Below are positions 7,496-16,964 of a stretch of 21,292 nt of DNA, piece after piece. Under the pieces are notes generated by a model. It ran no database searches. It saw nothing but the letters and a program-made list of their open reading frames with translations, and was not told the DNA's origin. The stretch comes from Bodo saltans (Eukaryota; Euglenozoa; Kinetoplastea; Eubodonida; Bodonidae): the NCBI GenBank assembly GCA_001460835.1, contig CYKH01000290.1, positions 1 to 21,292 on the forward strand, read 5' to 3'. Position 1 is the stretch's first letter, and each line of letters begins with the position of its first letter. A program made the position numbers and the translations under genes.

Positions 7496-7777
7496 TCACT
7501 ACACCAGTAATTGCGTTGATACTTATTAGTGGTTGCGAGCGTCCCGTTTGTGTGAGTGGTCCAGGCTGCCACCTTGAACTTGGTTTCGCTACCGTGTGTC
7601 TAAAGCCATCTAACTAAAAAAAAAAATGAAGCCTCTTTGTACCCCTGTGGCTTTGTGTCGGCCATTTCCTTCCAATCGCTGCGCTTGTATGCATCGGGTC
7701 GTTGTGTCCAATGATGAATCAGTCGTATATGTTTCTACTGTTGTGCTAAGTTCATTGCTAAATCTACTACTTGCAGC
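7496..7777. other. Intergenic stretch with a short ATG frame
   Basis: The only item of note is a - strand ATG at 7665 (MADTKPQGYKEASF, then a poly-Phe run from a T tract and a stop). It lies about 220 nt downstream of the leader module at 7885-7926 and starts Met-Ala-Asp, like the Gag-like ORF at 18747. The A tract on the + strand (7616-7626) is a simple homopolymer. Nothing else is supported. Confidence 0.3.
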
Positions 7778-7851
7778 AAGGTTGCTGCTTCTTCAAAAAT
7801 AGATCCTAAAGAGATTGTACCAATTTCCAGAAGGTTGCTGCTTCTTCAAAA
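7778..7851. repeat. 21-bp direct repeat, period 53 bp
   Basis: AAGGTTGCTGCTTCTTCAAAA occurs in near-identical form at 7778-7798 and 7831-7851. It lies in the presumed - strand leader below the module at 7885 and is absent from the other two module copies. A local duplication is the simplest explanation. Confidence 0.7.
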
Positions 7852-7884
7852 TTCACAAACACAAACCAAACGACAAAGGAAGGA

Positions 7885-7926
7885 TCAGTAGGTTCACGAA
7901 GGTGTATAAAACAACCTTCTCCCACG
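7885..7926 (-). promoter_or_regulatory. Conserved leader module, copy M1
   Basis: Read on the - strand, the module starts CGTGGGAGAAGG, has a variable T-rich middle, and ends CTTCGTGAACCTAC-TGA. It is shared with 13906-13948 and 18877-18921. GAAGG and CCTTC can pair as a short hairpin. This copy lies directly after the end of the Gag-like pseudogene at 8697-7950 and has no intact ORF downstream, so it is probably a decayed copy. Confidence 0.55.
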
Positions 7927-7949
7927 TGCCCTTCGTCTCCTGGACGTAG

Positions 7950-8697
7950 GGTGTGTGCCTCGTCTCTCTGCTCGCTTCTTTGTCGTCCTTGTGTCTGTGC
8001 GGTTGTCACAATCCAGTTCGTTTGTACCCACTATTTCCACTGTCGTCGTTTGTATTCGACTGCATTCTTTGATGTCGGACTTCCGATTGTTGTCTTGATT
8101 TTTGCCATGATCGTCCCGAGAGTCACCTTTCCTTGCGCCCTGTCGTCTGCCAATGCCTCCTGCGAAGTAGGAAGTACGAGTCACCACCTTCCTTGAGTAA
8201 ATGTTTCCAATTCTCATTCCTTCCCAGAGAACAAGAACTGCTCTGTTGTTTATGTCTTTGCGACTCGTGATGTCTTCGATTTTCTTGATTTGTCTGACTG
8301 TGTTATTTTATGTCGTGTAAATAGGATGACCTTTGGTCCGTAATACAAAGATATTTCTGTGTTGGACACCGGTCGCCTGTGAGTGGCCTAGCAGAAATTG
8401 ATTTGCCTCGACGTTGATTGCCGGTAAGGGCGCTTCGACCCTTTTTTGAGTTTTTTTTGAAAATTCTACTTTGTGTGGGATTGTGGGCCATTCGATGGAA
8501 CGTCGGGAACATTGTCTGGGCCGCTGCCACCCATTTTTCGGCCACCTCGGACCGCTCTCTGCTGTGGTCATACACACACAGTGAGAGGTCTAGCAGAAGT
8601 AAATACTCGTGGGGTTGAGGGGACGGCCGCGGTTGCCAATAATCATTGCAATCGTCGAAGGGAGCGCATCTTTGTGGTTGGTCAGCTGTGTCGCCAT
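7950..8697 (-). pseudogene. Gag-like pseudogene (MATQ type), frameshifted, with in-frame stops
   Basis: An ATG at 8697 opens MATQLTNHKDALPSTIAM, then RGRP. After a frame change near 8625 the sequence runs in one frame for about 220 codons: SEVAEKWVAAAQTM, FHRMAHNPTQSR, then past a TAA near 8303 to HKQQSSSCSLGRNENW, and past two TGAs to DDKEASRETRH near 7955. The HKQQSSSCS-x-GR-x-ENW block is also coded at 18.2 kb with a 9-nt in-frame gap and mostly synonymous third-base changes, so the frame was selected. SEVAEKW...AAAQTM resembles SAVENF...SAQTM at 17.27 kb. It is basic and rich in Gln, Ser and Lys, as Gag linkers often are, but no diagnostic domain is present. Confidence 0.45.
7955..7987. 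repeat. 33-bp perfect repeat shared with 16087-16119
   Basis: These 33 bp appear identical at 7955-7987 and 16087-16119. On the - strand the block codes DDKEASRETRH in the frame of the Gag-like pseudogene above. A perfect match between otherwise diverged neighbours points to a recent copying event, or to a tightly conserved part of the family. Confidence 0.7.
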
Positions 8698-8869
8698 GTC
8701 TAAGTCCCTGAAGGTAGTTCCTCCAGTGAGCATACTCGAGATACTGTACTCTCGGTTTTGGGGTTTGTTGAGCGTCGTTGAACCGCGGCCGCTCTTCCCC
8801 TCTAGATACTGTGTCTACCGCCTTACAAGGTTAAAACTGAGACTCTTTTCGGCGTTATCGCAATGTCAA

Positions 8870-9055
8870 ACACACAAAGGAATGGCTCCACTTTTGAAAA
8901 GAGGAACTGTTCTACTATTAATGTTCCTCGTCTGCTTTCCTCTGATCTCATTGTATCCATTTTCAAAATTGTATCGTATTTCTCGAGTGGTGAAACAAGC
9001 AAGCGTGTGGTCGCCTCCTTGTCTTGGCTTTTGTCCGTATCTTGGCGTTGTGTAC
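8870..9055 (-). repeat. Repeat family A, copy 2 (coding remnant)
   Basis: The - strand frame gives QDKEATTRLLVSPLEKY followed by GTLIVEQFLFSKVE, clearly related to 7065-7394. Flanks differ from copy 1 on both sides. Only the C-terminal part of the family A protein is represented and no start is visible. Confidence 0.55.
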
Positions 9056-9507
9056 TTGTACCGGAAAACTAAGGTGTGGGCTTCTCTGTGTGGTGCCCCT
9101 GATATCTTGTTCTTCTCCGACCACGTCGTTGGGTGTTGTGTCTAGTGACAACCCTTGAACTTTTTCGCTGTCCACCCCGCCCAGTCGCGCAAGTTGCAAC
9201 TTTGCGCCGTATGTCACATTTAGATCGCGGGTGGTTCCTTCTGCGTGACTGGCTGCAGCGAATGTCGCCTTGCCACGGACGGCGAAACGGTATTGCCGCA
9301 GCGACCCCGCAAGTTCTGGAGGCGAGCAAGCCGGACCCCCATCGCGTCGATGCACTGAGCAACTCTGTGATCACGCGTTGAGTCCGATTACGGAGACTTT
9401 TTGATTTTCACATTTTCAAAAAGTTGGTGAAGTACAAAATTCTCCATTTCCAGATTTGAGTCCAAACGAGTGAGGGGTTCAATACATCGTCCTCAGTGCG
9501 ACATTGC
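9056..9507. other. No supported gene
   Basis: Open frames on both strands are Arg-rich and show no recognisable motif or match elsewhere in the window. I see nothing that can be named. Confidence 0.4.
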
Positions 9508-10283
9508 TCAACGTTTGCCTGGGCGCCGCGCCAGCTGTGGGCACTGGCGCTTCAGGTGGCCAGCCTGATGGCAGGGAAAGCACGTCATCGTGGATTGTAG
9601 CACCGTCTCGAACGCTTCGATGGATGATTCGGAAAACTGTGATGATGGGGCTGGAATGGAGTTTGGTCTCGGTTTTTTCCCTGGTGCCTTGACGATGGCT
9701 AACATGTTTCGCTCAGGGTCGACGTCTGCGTTTATTGAGTTAAGCCACGCTAGGTCGCGGGCGACGTCTTCTTGGACATCTGCGACGAGCTCGTACACCG
9801 CCAGGATTGCCTCCGCAGCGGTTGTTGTCATCCTGTAGTGTCCGTTACGACCGTCTCCTGTATAGCTCGTTCCGGCGACAAAAAACGCTTGTCGGTCTTG
9901 TATTGCGGAGTTCTTGTTATGCGATTCGTGTGCGCGGACCGCCAGTAAGGCCGGCAGGGGAATCCCTTCAGCTGTGCGGACGAGGAAACGGTTACTCACT
10001 TCATGTGCAAATACGGCGTCAAAGAGGGCCGGCCCCGCATCATCGATGCCGTACACGTGCCCCCACTTTTTCTGGCCGGAGGAAGCGGTTGGGTGTAGGC
10101 CTTGGCGATACAAAGAAACACCGCCCCCTAGAGTGCATTAGGGGGGAATTTGTGTGTGCTGTTGCGGTCCATTCCCAAATCATCTTTTCCACCAAGAATT
10201 TTTTGACGGACGTCGTGGTTCGCTGATTGAACTAGTAGCAGCAAAATCTCTCCATTCACACCGGCACTGGTGTCCGCCTTCAT
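9508..10283 (-). pseudogene. Gag-like protein with CCHC zinc knuckle, one frameshift
   Basis: An ATG at 10283 (MKADTSAGVNGEILLL) runs to a TAG near 10132. The adjacent frame then continues for about 200 codons to a stop at 9508; the switch lies at a C5/G5 run (about 10124-10128), a typical indel site. The C-terminus has CFPCHQAGHLKRQC, a perfect C-x2-C-x4-H-x4-C zinc knuckle as in retroelement Gag nucleocapsids, followed by a basic end. The segment ELVADVQEDVARDLAWL resembles IDVDVQEDVSW at about 20.6 kb. The protein would bind element RNA. It belongs to an element different from the intact one, whose ORF1 lacks a knuckle. Confidence 0.65.
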
Positions 10284-10889
10284 TTCCCCGCCTGTGTTGG
10301 TGGCTCCGCTATTATCCTCCCATCCCTCTGCCCTATTTTCCCCTGGTTGTCTCACCTTTTTTGAGTTGATGCGTCAACTAAAAGTAAATCATCGTGTCGT
10401 GCCTTTGTTTGGGTCGCCGATCCAAGAAGTGTTGATCTTTTTCAATTGAGATTCCTCTCGACGCTGTTGGTCGCCTCGGTAACGTCAAGTCGAACTTCAG
10501 CAACTTCCCGTGTTCGCTTGCTCTGGAGGTCTAGTCTTAGAGCACCGCCAGTGAAAGTCAGACAAATTCAGCTTCGAAGCAGCAAGCGGCCAAAACTTCA
10601 ACGTGTATACGTTTATGGCCTTCATCAGTTTCCTCGGTATGTTCCCTGTTGGAATCGAGCAACGTAATTTGCCAGGAATCCGGAGAACTGTCTTGTGTCT
10701 GGCCATGTAGAAGTTGAAACGCTTTTGGTCCGGTACTAATTCTCCGTGAAATTCCGCCATGCTGCCCAACCGCTGGCAACTGATAGTGAACAGCTACCTG
10801 TTTTAACTTGCCAGTTTATGCTGAAGTCCCTTAATGCTGTTGTGTTTTTTTATTATTTTGTCGTCATCGTATTCTTCGTGTGCTGTGGT
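10284..10889. other. No supported gene
   Basis: On the - strand this lies after the recombinase remnant, where RT would be expected in a YR-RT-RNase H order. No RT motif (DFS..F, LPMG, xxDD) or RNase H motif was found in any frame. RT was lost, has decayed, or was never present. Confidence 0.35.
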
Positions 10890-11300
10890 GGCTGAGCTTG
10901 AGCTTCAGCAAGCATCTCTCGCAACTTCGATGGCGAGCGTCGGCGTCTCTGGTCAGCAGCTTGTATTGCGGAGGAGAGCTGTAAATACAGCTCTTCTCTG
11001 TGTTCGTTCACTCTCCCAGTGCAATACTGGATTGGAGGTGCTGGGGATCCAGGGGGGCTGTGTGGACTGTGTAGGGACCTCGCACGCGGGCCCCCTTCCC
11101 GCGGCGGAAACGAACTGACAGCGAGCCGTCCTCCTGCAGGATCACGTCCTCCTTCGCCAACTGCAGGATACATCCGACGCGTGCGGCTGTCGCCCAGGCC
11201 AATGATCGCTGCTGAGGTAAGGAGACACGTCTCCGTCGAGACCACCTTCCGTACCTCGGCGGGGGACACCGGGACGGGCTGCTCGCTTGATGGCGTCCAT
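10890..11300 (-). pseudogene. Decayed tyrosine recombinase related to the intact element's
   Basis: Three - strand pieces line up with residues about 995-1130 of the intact Pol. PVSPAEVRKVVSTETC matches the helix before the catalytic Arg. LAWATAARVGCILQL, then LSVRFRRGKGA and GPYT match LAWAFAGRAGDIRQI, LSVTFRRGKGA and GPYT; catalytic Arg and Lys are kept. After another frame change, DQRRRRSPSKLREMLA may correspond to HDLRSIRRGRLQHLA, with His lost. Frame changes fall near 11200 and 11005, and the SGH...Y end is missing. It is inactive. Roughly 45% identity in the core puts it in the same clade but not the same family copy. It may belong to a decayed element that starts at the leader module near 13.9 kb. 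Confidence 0.72.
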
Positions 11301-11355
11301 TTCGAGGCCATGTTCATCAAATCGCTGGTTGTCGAGTGCGTGTACACACATGCTT

Positions 11356-11516
11356 CCCCTTGTCTGCGCCTGACGAATGTGGTCATTGGCGGGACCGGGC
11401 AAAGGAGGTTCGCTAGCCTCGCACTTTGCGCATTTGTTAGGCTTTGGCTCAACGACTTGCGTTTCCATGCCACCCCCTCACATAATTCCCCTTGTTGTCT
11501 GCGCTGACGAATGTGA
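11356..11516. repeat. Imperfect 26-bp direct repeat
   Basis: A block containing CTGACGAATGTG occurs at 11356-11381 and, with small indels, at 11488-11515. On the - strand both copies code HIRQ (HIRQAQTRG and HIRQRRQQG). It lies upstream of the decayed recombinase in the same orientation, so it is probably a local duplication inside that element. Confidence 0.5.
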
Positions 11517-12424
11517 TGCCGCCAATTTGAGTATCGGCACACTAATCCTGATCACCAATTATTCTCATCATGATCATATGCGCAAGCCAGGTGTGAGCAC
11601 CTGCCACTCCCATTTGTCCTTACATTCCGTGGTCATTCTGTGCGGCTTCCTCTGGAATCTCCTTCCTATCGATGGTAGAGGTCCGACGGTTGTTGGTTTC
11701 GCCGATCGCCTAACGCTTTTACGTGTGCAGGCTTAAACATATGTTGTTTTTTTTTACGACAGACACTCTTCCTGCACTCCATGAACATCTCCCGTAGCTG
11801 CCGTATTCTCTCCAGCATGTGGTGCACACAAGAATTGTTTGCACGGAGTGCCGGGAATCGTTAGGAGGATGGAAGCTCACGTCTCCATTGTGCAGAATGA
11901 TGGTCCGGATACCCCAGAGGATGCCGACGCCCGTGCCCTTCGTAGTTGGATCTGTGGTCACTACTTCACTTACTGCAGTAACCACTGGGCGGAAATTATC
12001 GCCGATCCATCTCCAAAACGCCTCAGACAGTTCATCTCGCTTCTGAGGATTGGTTCGTCACGATGGCGTTTGGGCATTGGTGTGATAACTCTACCCTTAC
12101 CACATGTTCCTTGAAACGCTGTGTCAAGCATAATGGCGCCTGTGTTAAGACCTGAAAAATAAAAGCAACTTGTCTCGAAGCTTCCCCCAGGTCAAGGTTG
12201 GTCAACACATCATAACTAGCGCACGCCATTTCTCTTTCCACCCTCCTGCAGCAGTCGGCTTGTCACTAACACTCTTGTCTCCGTTGTTTTCGTTGTTGAT
12301 GTCCTTCTTGGCCGTGCGATGATTTTTCGGCACGGCCACAACGCGCTAATTCTCAAACCCCCATCGCCATCCAGCAGCTGAGGTCCGCAATCGCCTGGAA
12401 CATGTCGACCTGTGATGAGTTAAT
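11517..12424. other. No recognised gene
   Basis: A + strand frame (about 11839-12114) with a segment such as WICGHYFTYCSNHWAEII has a protein-like look but matches nothing I recognise and lacks a clear start. The - strand has NLDLGEASRQVAFIFQVL near 12.2 kb. Neither is supported enough to call a gene. A T9 tract lies near 11745. Confidence 0.25.
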
Positions 12425-13108
12425 TCATTCGCAGCTTTCACACTCTTTCAAGCGGTGGTTGCCGCAAGCGGTGGCGCACGTCCTCCATCCGACGGATCTT
12501 GGCTGCGAGGTACTCCACTTCACCTTCTTACGCGAACGGCGCTGATTGAGGTTCACCCGCTTCTGTGTGAAGATGAAGAGCTTGTCTCTGTCTGCCGCAA
12601 CGACGTGCGACCCCCGATTGAGCTTTTCCAAATTCGGCTGGCAGCGCCTTCTCATCCCCTCCTTTTGCGCGTACTTACATCGCTGCAGCTGCGTGAAAAA
12701 TCTGTTTGCTGCACTGCTTGACTTCCTCTTCTTGGCAAGTGATCGCTTGTTGTCTTCATAAAATGTCAGACGCTAATGACCTTCGGAAATACGTACTTTT
12801 CTGTAATCCAGAGGCTTTCACAAAGAACGTCCGCATGCCCCCTGGGTGGTGAAGTCCCAGCAGACGTCTGCTGGGAATGCCCTGAAGGAGCGCAGAGGTG
12901 GCGGCACGGATGCAGGCGGGTCTTACCCATCTGTTGCAATTTGTAGTAAATTTACTCTGGAGGTCCTTTTTTTCGGAGTCCACCATTGCAACTGAGGATT
13001 TAAAGTGAACTTGTTGTCGTTGGTGGAAAAAAAAGTCAAATCCTTCATCTGCTTTTCAAACCTTCCTCTTGTTTTCGCTGTGGTTTTGATATCCTTCAGT
13101 CCGACCAT
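12425..13108 (-). pseudogene. Protein-like - strand remnant, unknown
   Basis: Three overlapping - strand frames (13108-12923, 12986-12756, 12655-12425) have protein-like composition, for example KFTLNPQLQWWTPKK, MVDSEKKDLQSKF and MRRRCQPNLEKLNRG, with frame changes between them. They continue the direction of the Gag-like remnant at 13.79-13.06 kb and precede the recombinase remnant at 11.3 kb, so they may be the decayed middle of one element. No domain is recognised and the joins are inferred. Confidence 0.25.
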
Positions 13109-13786
13109 TACTCACTCCCGCGAACCCCACCACATGCATTTCCCTGCAGACATTTATGCCGTGATACAAATGGTGCACTTGTTGCTGGGCGTAATGCTGA
13201 TGCGTTTGTGGCGGCTGATGCGTCTGTGAGTATCCCAAATTGGGTGTCTCCTCTCTCGCTGACGGATGCGGGGGTTTGTCGTTTCTTGTAGTTGGCGCGC
13301 TCGGGTATTCGTCGAGTCTTCGGGTATCGGGAGTGTTTCGTCTTCGTGTAACCTATCTCGTCGTGGTCGTGGTAGCTGTTCTGATACTGGCAATGCTGGC
13401 GGGGGGCAGTGTTTCGTCTTCGCGTGAAATTGCATTGAACACGATACTACTAATTTCTGCATCGTTCTTGTCAGCAGTTGTGGCCCACTGCACTACCGCA
13501 AGTGGCCCACAAAACTGCGGCAAGTTGGGGGCCCAGCGCATCGACCCAGCCTCGGCAACTGTGTCGTTCCATCTCCGGTGCTGCCGTTCTCCTGCATACC
13601 TCAAAACGTGACGTAAACGACGTCACCCGGGCAGCATCTCGCCAGCCTCCGCTCCACCACGGGCCAGGGGATGGCTTCCGTGGGGAGCAGTGGGCTTGAG
13701 GCTCGGGGCGGGGGCGGAGGCGGAGTTGGTGGACGTCCTCTGCCTCGCGAGGCACGGACCCTGATTGGTGTGTCGCTGTCGCTCAT
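13056..13786 (-). pseudogene. Gag-like pseudogene (MSDS type) downstream of leader module M2
   Basis: The ATG at 13786 opens MSDSDTPIRVRASRGRGRP, a Pro run, then IPWPVVERRL, and stops at 13601. The same protein appears to go on in other frames: NLPQFCGPLAVV (13604-13353), and a Gln/His-rich stretch (THQPPQTHQHYAQQQVHH) ending KRKV at 13056. The ORF at 18747 has the same plan: M-[AS]-D start, RGG, Pro-rich stretch, LPWELVLRRL, then KLPQFAGSLSVP. That shared plan supports a real gene family. It begins 120 nt after the leader module M2. The low-complexity basic N-terminus fits Gag, but no capsid or zinc motif is seen. Confidence 0.5.
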
Positions 13787-13822
13787 GTTATGTTTTCAAG
13801 CAGAGGTGCTGACCTTTCAAGG

Positions 13823-13948
13823 CTTAACAGAAACAACCAAATTGAAGACATCACCAAATCCCAGTACCCCTATAACATACAAAAATAGTAAAACAAAAAA
13901 AGGACCAGGTAGGTTCACGAAGGGACACAAAGGCTCCCTTCTCCTACG
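13823..13948 (-). promoter_or_regulatory. Leader module M2 with possible 5'-UTR intron
   Basis: The module (13948-13906 on the - strand) shares GTAGGAGAAGG, CCTTT and CTTCGTGAACCTAC with the other two copies; GAAGG can pair with CCTTC. Downstream, GTATGT at 13880-13875 and a pyrimidine/T-rich stretch ending TTAAG at 13823 could bound a 58-nt intron. The 18.8-kb copy has GTATGT and TTTAG at similar spacing, and both are followed shortly by GTCAGCA. The ATG at 13786 follows. Function (transcription start, splicing signal or RNA structure) is inferred from position only. Confidence 0.5.
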
Positions 13949-14021
13949 TAGCTGTTTGAATGTGTACTTGGCTTCGGTTTATGCCATGCTCTTTCCGTAA
14001 GCACTGAACCTGCAAAATTGT

Positions 14022-14113
14022 ATTTCTCCAGTTGTGACACAAGCAAGCGTGTGGTCGCCTCCTTGTTATTTCTCCAGTGGTGACACAAGCAAGCGTGTGG
14101 TCGCCTCCTTGTC
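14022..14113. repeat. 46-bp tandem duplication inside family A copy 3
   Basis: Units 14022-14067 and 14068-14113 differ at very few positions (CCAGTTG against CCAGTGG). Copies 1 and 2 carry a single unit. Since 46 is not a multiple of three, the duplication breaks the - strand frame, so it occurred after the copy stopped being functional. Confidence 0.8.
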
Positions 14114-14174
14114 TTGGCATTCGTCCGTCGTCCTCCAAGAGTGCGTTCTCCCTGCGGGAGGAGGCCCGGATGCG

Positions 14175-14361
14175 CTCATCCTTGGTGACAACCAAAGATG
14201 AACACCAATGACTCCGTTGTGCTCCGACGGCGCTCCTGGGGGAAGTGGTGGAACACCGCGAGAGGGCCACGGCGGCACATACCCCCTCCCCCTCGGCTAT
14301 CTGGCAACGCGACTCCGGTGGCGAGGAGCGGGTCCGCTTCGCGCGGTCATCCTCACCCATG
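14175..14361. other. About 187-bp segment present only in family A copy 3
   Basis: Copy 1 reads straight through from GAGGCCCGGATGCG to the GGCGGCG-GTAGA-GGGCGCC part, whereas copy 3 has this extra, GC-rich segment between. No terminal inverted repeats are obvious. It is either an insertion here or a deletion in copy 1. On the - strand it codes a Pro-rich stretch (VPPLPPGAPSEHNG) in the frame of the neighbouring family A protein, which slightly favours a deletion in copy 1. Confidence 0.5.
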
Positions 14362-14541
14362 GGCGGCGGTGTAGATGGGCGCCAGCGAAGAATAAAAATT
14401 CGACGCACAGTAAGCATACGTGTACGCTGTGCTTTTATGAGCACTCACACACTTCGCTGATTGGCTCTCGCCGCCGCTAGCTGCAAGAACCTATCGAGGA
14501 GGAAGAAACAATCCCCAGCAGGTCTGGGAGCAGCTCTTCAC

Positions 14542-14877
14542 CGAACCAAAAGTTGTGCAAAGGCCTCTCTGTCCCCGGTCGGCGCTGTGCAGCAGAGAGA
14601 CACGTCTGCCTGCGTGACCCTTCACGTTCTACTCCTGTGCTGCCATGGCTGCATTTGGTCTTTTTGTCCCACACCAGGCCACTCTGTACACCAGGTATGT
14701 CGACCTACTAGAATTTACAAAGAATTGTGGCTTATTTTGCACGTCGAATTGATCCGCGCCAGTTTATTGTTTCAGCGGTTGATTTTTGTTTTTTTGTTCT
14801 TTGATGTCGGATGAATTGATTTTTTGTACGTTAGCGTCCTTTCGTTGAGTGCTCCGCGGTCGAACGGAGTCTCGAGG
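14542..14877. repeat. Repeat family B, copy 1
   Basis: This block matches 17682-18000 in the same orientation with high identity; it carries a 17-bp extra duplicated segment at about 14678-14694. On the - strand it holds the C-terminus of a conserved frame (14772-14966) and WDKKTKCSHGSTGVEREGS in another. Confidence 0.8.
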
Positions 14878-14966
14878 TGCGTCTGCAAAGCGAAATCGGA
14901 TTCGTCGTTTGGTTGTGCCATTCCTAGTGCGTCCTCTCGGATAATATTCGTAAAGGCGGTGATCAC
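14772..14966 (-). pseudogene. Lys-rich C-terminal coding remnant, family B copy 1
   Basis: The - strand frame ends YKKSIHPTSKNKKTKINR and a TGA at 14772. The copy at 17889 ends YKKSIRPTAKNKKTKINR and the same TGA, while upstream residues (ETPFDRGALNER here) diverge. The very basic tail would suit RNA binding. No true start is visible; the remnant is only the end of a larger protein. Confidence 0.4.
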
Positions 14967-15416
14967 AGAATTGCGTTTTCGCGATTCACATAGTTACTGG
15001 ACCCAATTTAAGTTCGAGGTTTCCTCAGTCATGTTGTGGAGGTTTCCCTCCAACAACATGTCTAACACCTTGCCAAATTCAGGTCGTTCCTCTGTCCTTG
15101 GAGGTCGAAAACCTCCTCGAGGTTTGCGCGTTCGCGCTTCGGACCCTCCGCGAGGCGTGCAAATATAATATCAAATAGGTTCCAATCAAGGCCTCCGTCA
15201 TCGTTAACTGCCCATCCTTCGCGAGCGCAATGAACCTCTTTTGACGATCGTCCGCAGAATGTTGCCCCTTATGGTACGCTAGCCGCGCGCGTCCTTGTTC
15301 AACCTCTTTCCACCAGGGGAAGATCGCGGCGCTTCCCTTTCCTTAAAGTGCTGAGCTAGCACGGCGGTAGCGTCCGGAGAAGTGGGCGGGATCGGAGCGG
15401 CAAATTGCAATGTTTT
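14967..15416. other. No supported gene
   Basis: No open frame here carries a recognisable motif. A 23-bp-scale imperfect palindrome (CATGTTGTGGAGG ... CCTCCAACAACATG, 15030-15060) could fold as a hairpin of 12-13 bp; no function is evident. Confidence 0.35.
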
Positions 15417-15632
15417 CTATCGAATCTTCGCAGCCACGTCGGCAGCCTCGGCCCGGGACATACAAGCATTGAGATTGATGTCCTTTCGCGGCCAATTGAA
15501 GACGGTGATCACACCGTCTTCCATTGCCGCTTCGCATGCGTGCGTCTTGAGGCAGTTACGTCCGCCACAGACGCCAAGGCTTGCGAAGTCCCAACAGACA
15601 GACTTCGGGTTGCCAGCCCACCGGCAGGCCAT
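15417..15632 (-). pseudogene. CCCH zinc-finger fragment, probable retroelement Gag
   Basis: From an ATG at 15632 the frame runs 71 codons to a TAG at 15417. It contains CWDFASLGVCGGRNCLKTH, a C-x8-C-x4-C-x3-H zinc finger of the CCCH class that binds single-stranded RNA. A TAG lies eight codons upstream of the ATG, so the protein is either short or truncated at its N-terminus. Neighbours are decayed retroelement pieces in the same orientation, which favours a Gag-type nucleic-acid-binding module over a host RNA-binding protein. Confidence 0.5.
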
Positions 15633-16376
15633 CCCTCTTGGATTCTGCTACTTTACCCGGTCTATTTCAGTACTTGTTTTCAAAGGTTCCTACTCGCTAT
15701 CCGATGGATGTTTAGGCGAGTTTGCCTGTTTTTTTTTCCTCCTCACCTTCCCTGGGCACAACAAGCAAGAAGGACGATGTGACACACATAAGTTTATAAA
15801 CGTAAACGTTACAACACTATCCTGGACGTGAGGAGATGAGGTACGTCATTATTTCGCCAGCACACCCTTTTCTCTGTCTGCCTAGACAGTGCATAAGGTC
15901 GCTTTTCTTTTTTCTACTTCGTACCTCTAAGCACTTCATTACAGTCGTCCTATTGTTCTGCGTTGTTCACAGTCACTCTTCTCTTGGTGGAATAGTCCGT
16001 CCGCTCCTTTGCCCTCATATCTCCTTTTTTTTTACTTTTTTTGTTTTTGCATCTTATTGACGCAGTGGCCGATTCTTTTTTTTTTTGTGCCTCGTCTCTC
16101 TGCTCGCTTCTTTGTCGTCTGCCAAGCCTCCTGCAACTCATTTGGGCCATCGCTCCCGAATCGAGCCAGGACGATCTGTCCAGGAGGTTTTCGAGGATAC
16201 ATTGGCCGAACCTAATGCTTTGGTTATCGTCCTCAAAGCCACACTCGGAAAGCCTTCTCGCCGCCTGCCAACGTGTGCAAGCAGGCCGGGCGAACATGTT
16301 TGTTGCGAGGAGTTACAGAATCGAATCCAGAGAAACCAGCGGAAAGCTGTATTTTTTTTGAGTCATTTTAACATCA
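15633..16376. other. Mostly featureless; contains the 33-bp repeat
   Basis: T-rich on the + strand, including a T tract around 16070-16085. The only supported item is the perfect 33-bp match (16087-16119) to 7955-7987. No gene is called. Confidence 0.4.
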
Positions 16377-16652
16377 TTACTTTCCGTTTTCGCAAGGAAC
16401 GACAAACGCCAACTCCTCGAGTTGGTGCGCGTTTGCGAACGGACACAGCAGCCTCCAGGATTCTGGAAGCCTGCTGAGCCGTTCGCAATCCCAATTTTTT
16501 GGGACCAGCGTGACGAGTCCAAACGGATCAGATACTATAGCCTCCCTCCCATCCTCTTTCTTGCGGCCACGCCTGGCACCTCCTTTATCGTCGTCGTCGT
16601 CACGTTCTCGTTTCAGCGCGACTAGGCGGTTAAACTCGCCGATCCGTATCAC
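16377..16652 (-). pseudogene. Charged protein remnant, unknown
   Basis: The - strand frame of about 91 codons reads VIRIGEFNRLVALKRERDDDDDK and then an Arg/Lys-rich stretch (RRGRKKEDGREA), ending at 16377; the frame remains open a little upstream of 16652 (VVKKLARSK). The acidic-then-basic pattern resembles a disordered nucleic-acid-binding linker. It lies between the 17.76-16.97 kb remnant and the CCCH finger, all in the same orientation, and may be part of the same decayed protein. Confidence 0.3.
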
Positions 16653-16964
16653 CTTCGATCTTGCCAGCTTCTTGACAACAGTGTTTTCTTACTGCGTATG
16701 CGCTTACTGTACCACCCCCTTCATACCGTCCAGTGTCTACATCGTCCTTTGGTATATTAGTACTTCGTTCTCTTGCCGCGTTCATCTTTAGAAAGCAAAT
16801 TATCTTGTTGAGAATGCGCTAATGAAACCAGTTGCTTCTTGACAACGAGGTACCACGAAACAAGTCTTTGTGGGAACGCGAGAGTGGTGCCTCGACTGCT
16901 TGCCACAATATTGTGCTTGTTGAGATCGTTGAGACCAGAGCGTCATAACCTAATTTTCCAGGCT

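Larger units (their letters stand above)
13955..14545. repeat. Repeat family A, copy 3, rearranged
   Basis: It matches 6709-6762 and 7196-7495, lacks the 430 bp between, and gains both a 46-bp tandem duplication and an insertion of about 187 bp. The - strand frame THSWRTTDECQDKEATTRLLVSP is kept, then broken by the duplication. The left end abuts leader module M2. Confidence 0.7.

Noticed and set aside
7880-7926. Resemblance of the leader module to the 3' end of 18S rRNA (GTGAACCT)
   Set aside because: Only about eight bases agree and order differs from the rRNA sequence; coincidence is likely.
8609-9145. A 178-codon + strand ORF with hydrophobic stretches
   Set aside because: No ATG opens it, and it overlaps the family A - strand frame, which is the conserved one. 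Hydrophobicity comes from T-rich sequence.
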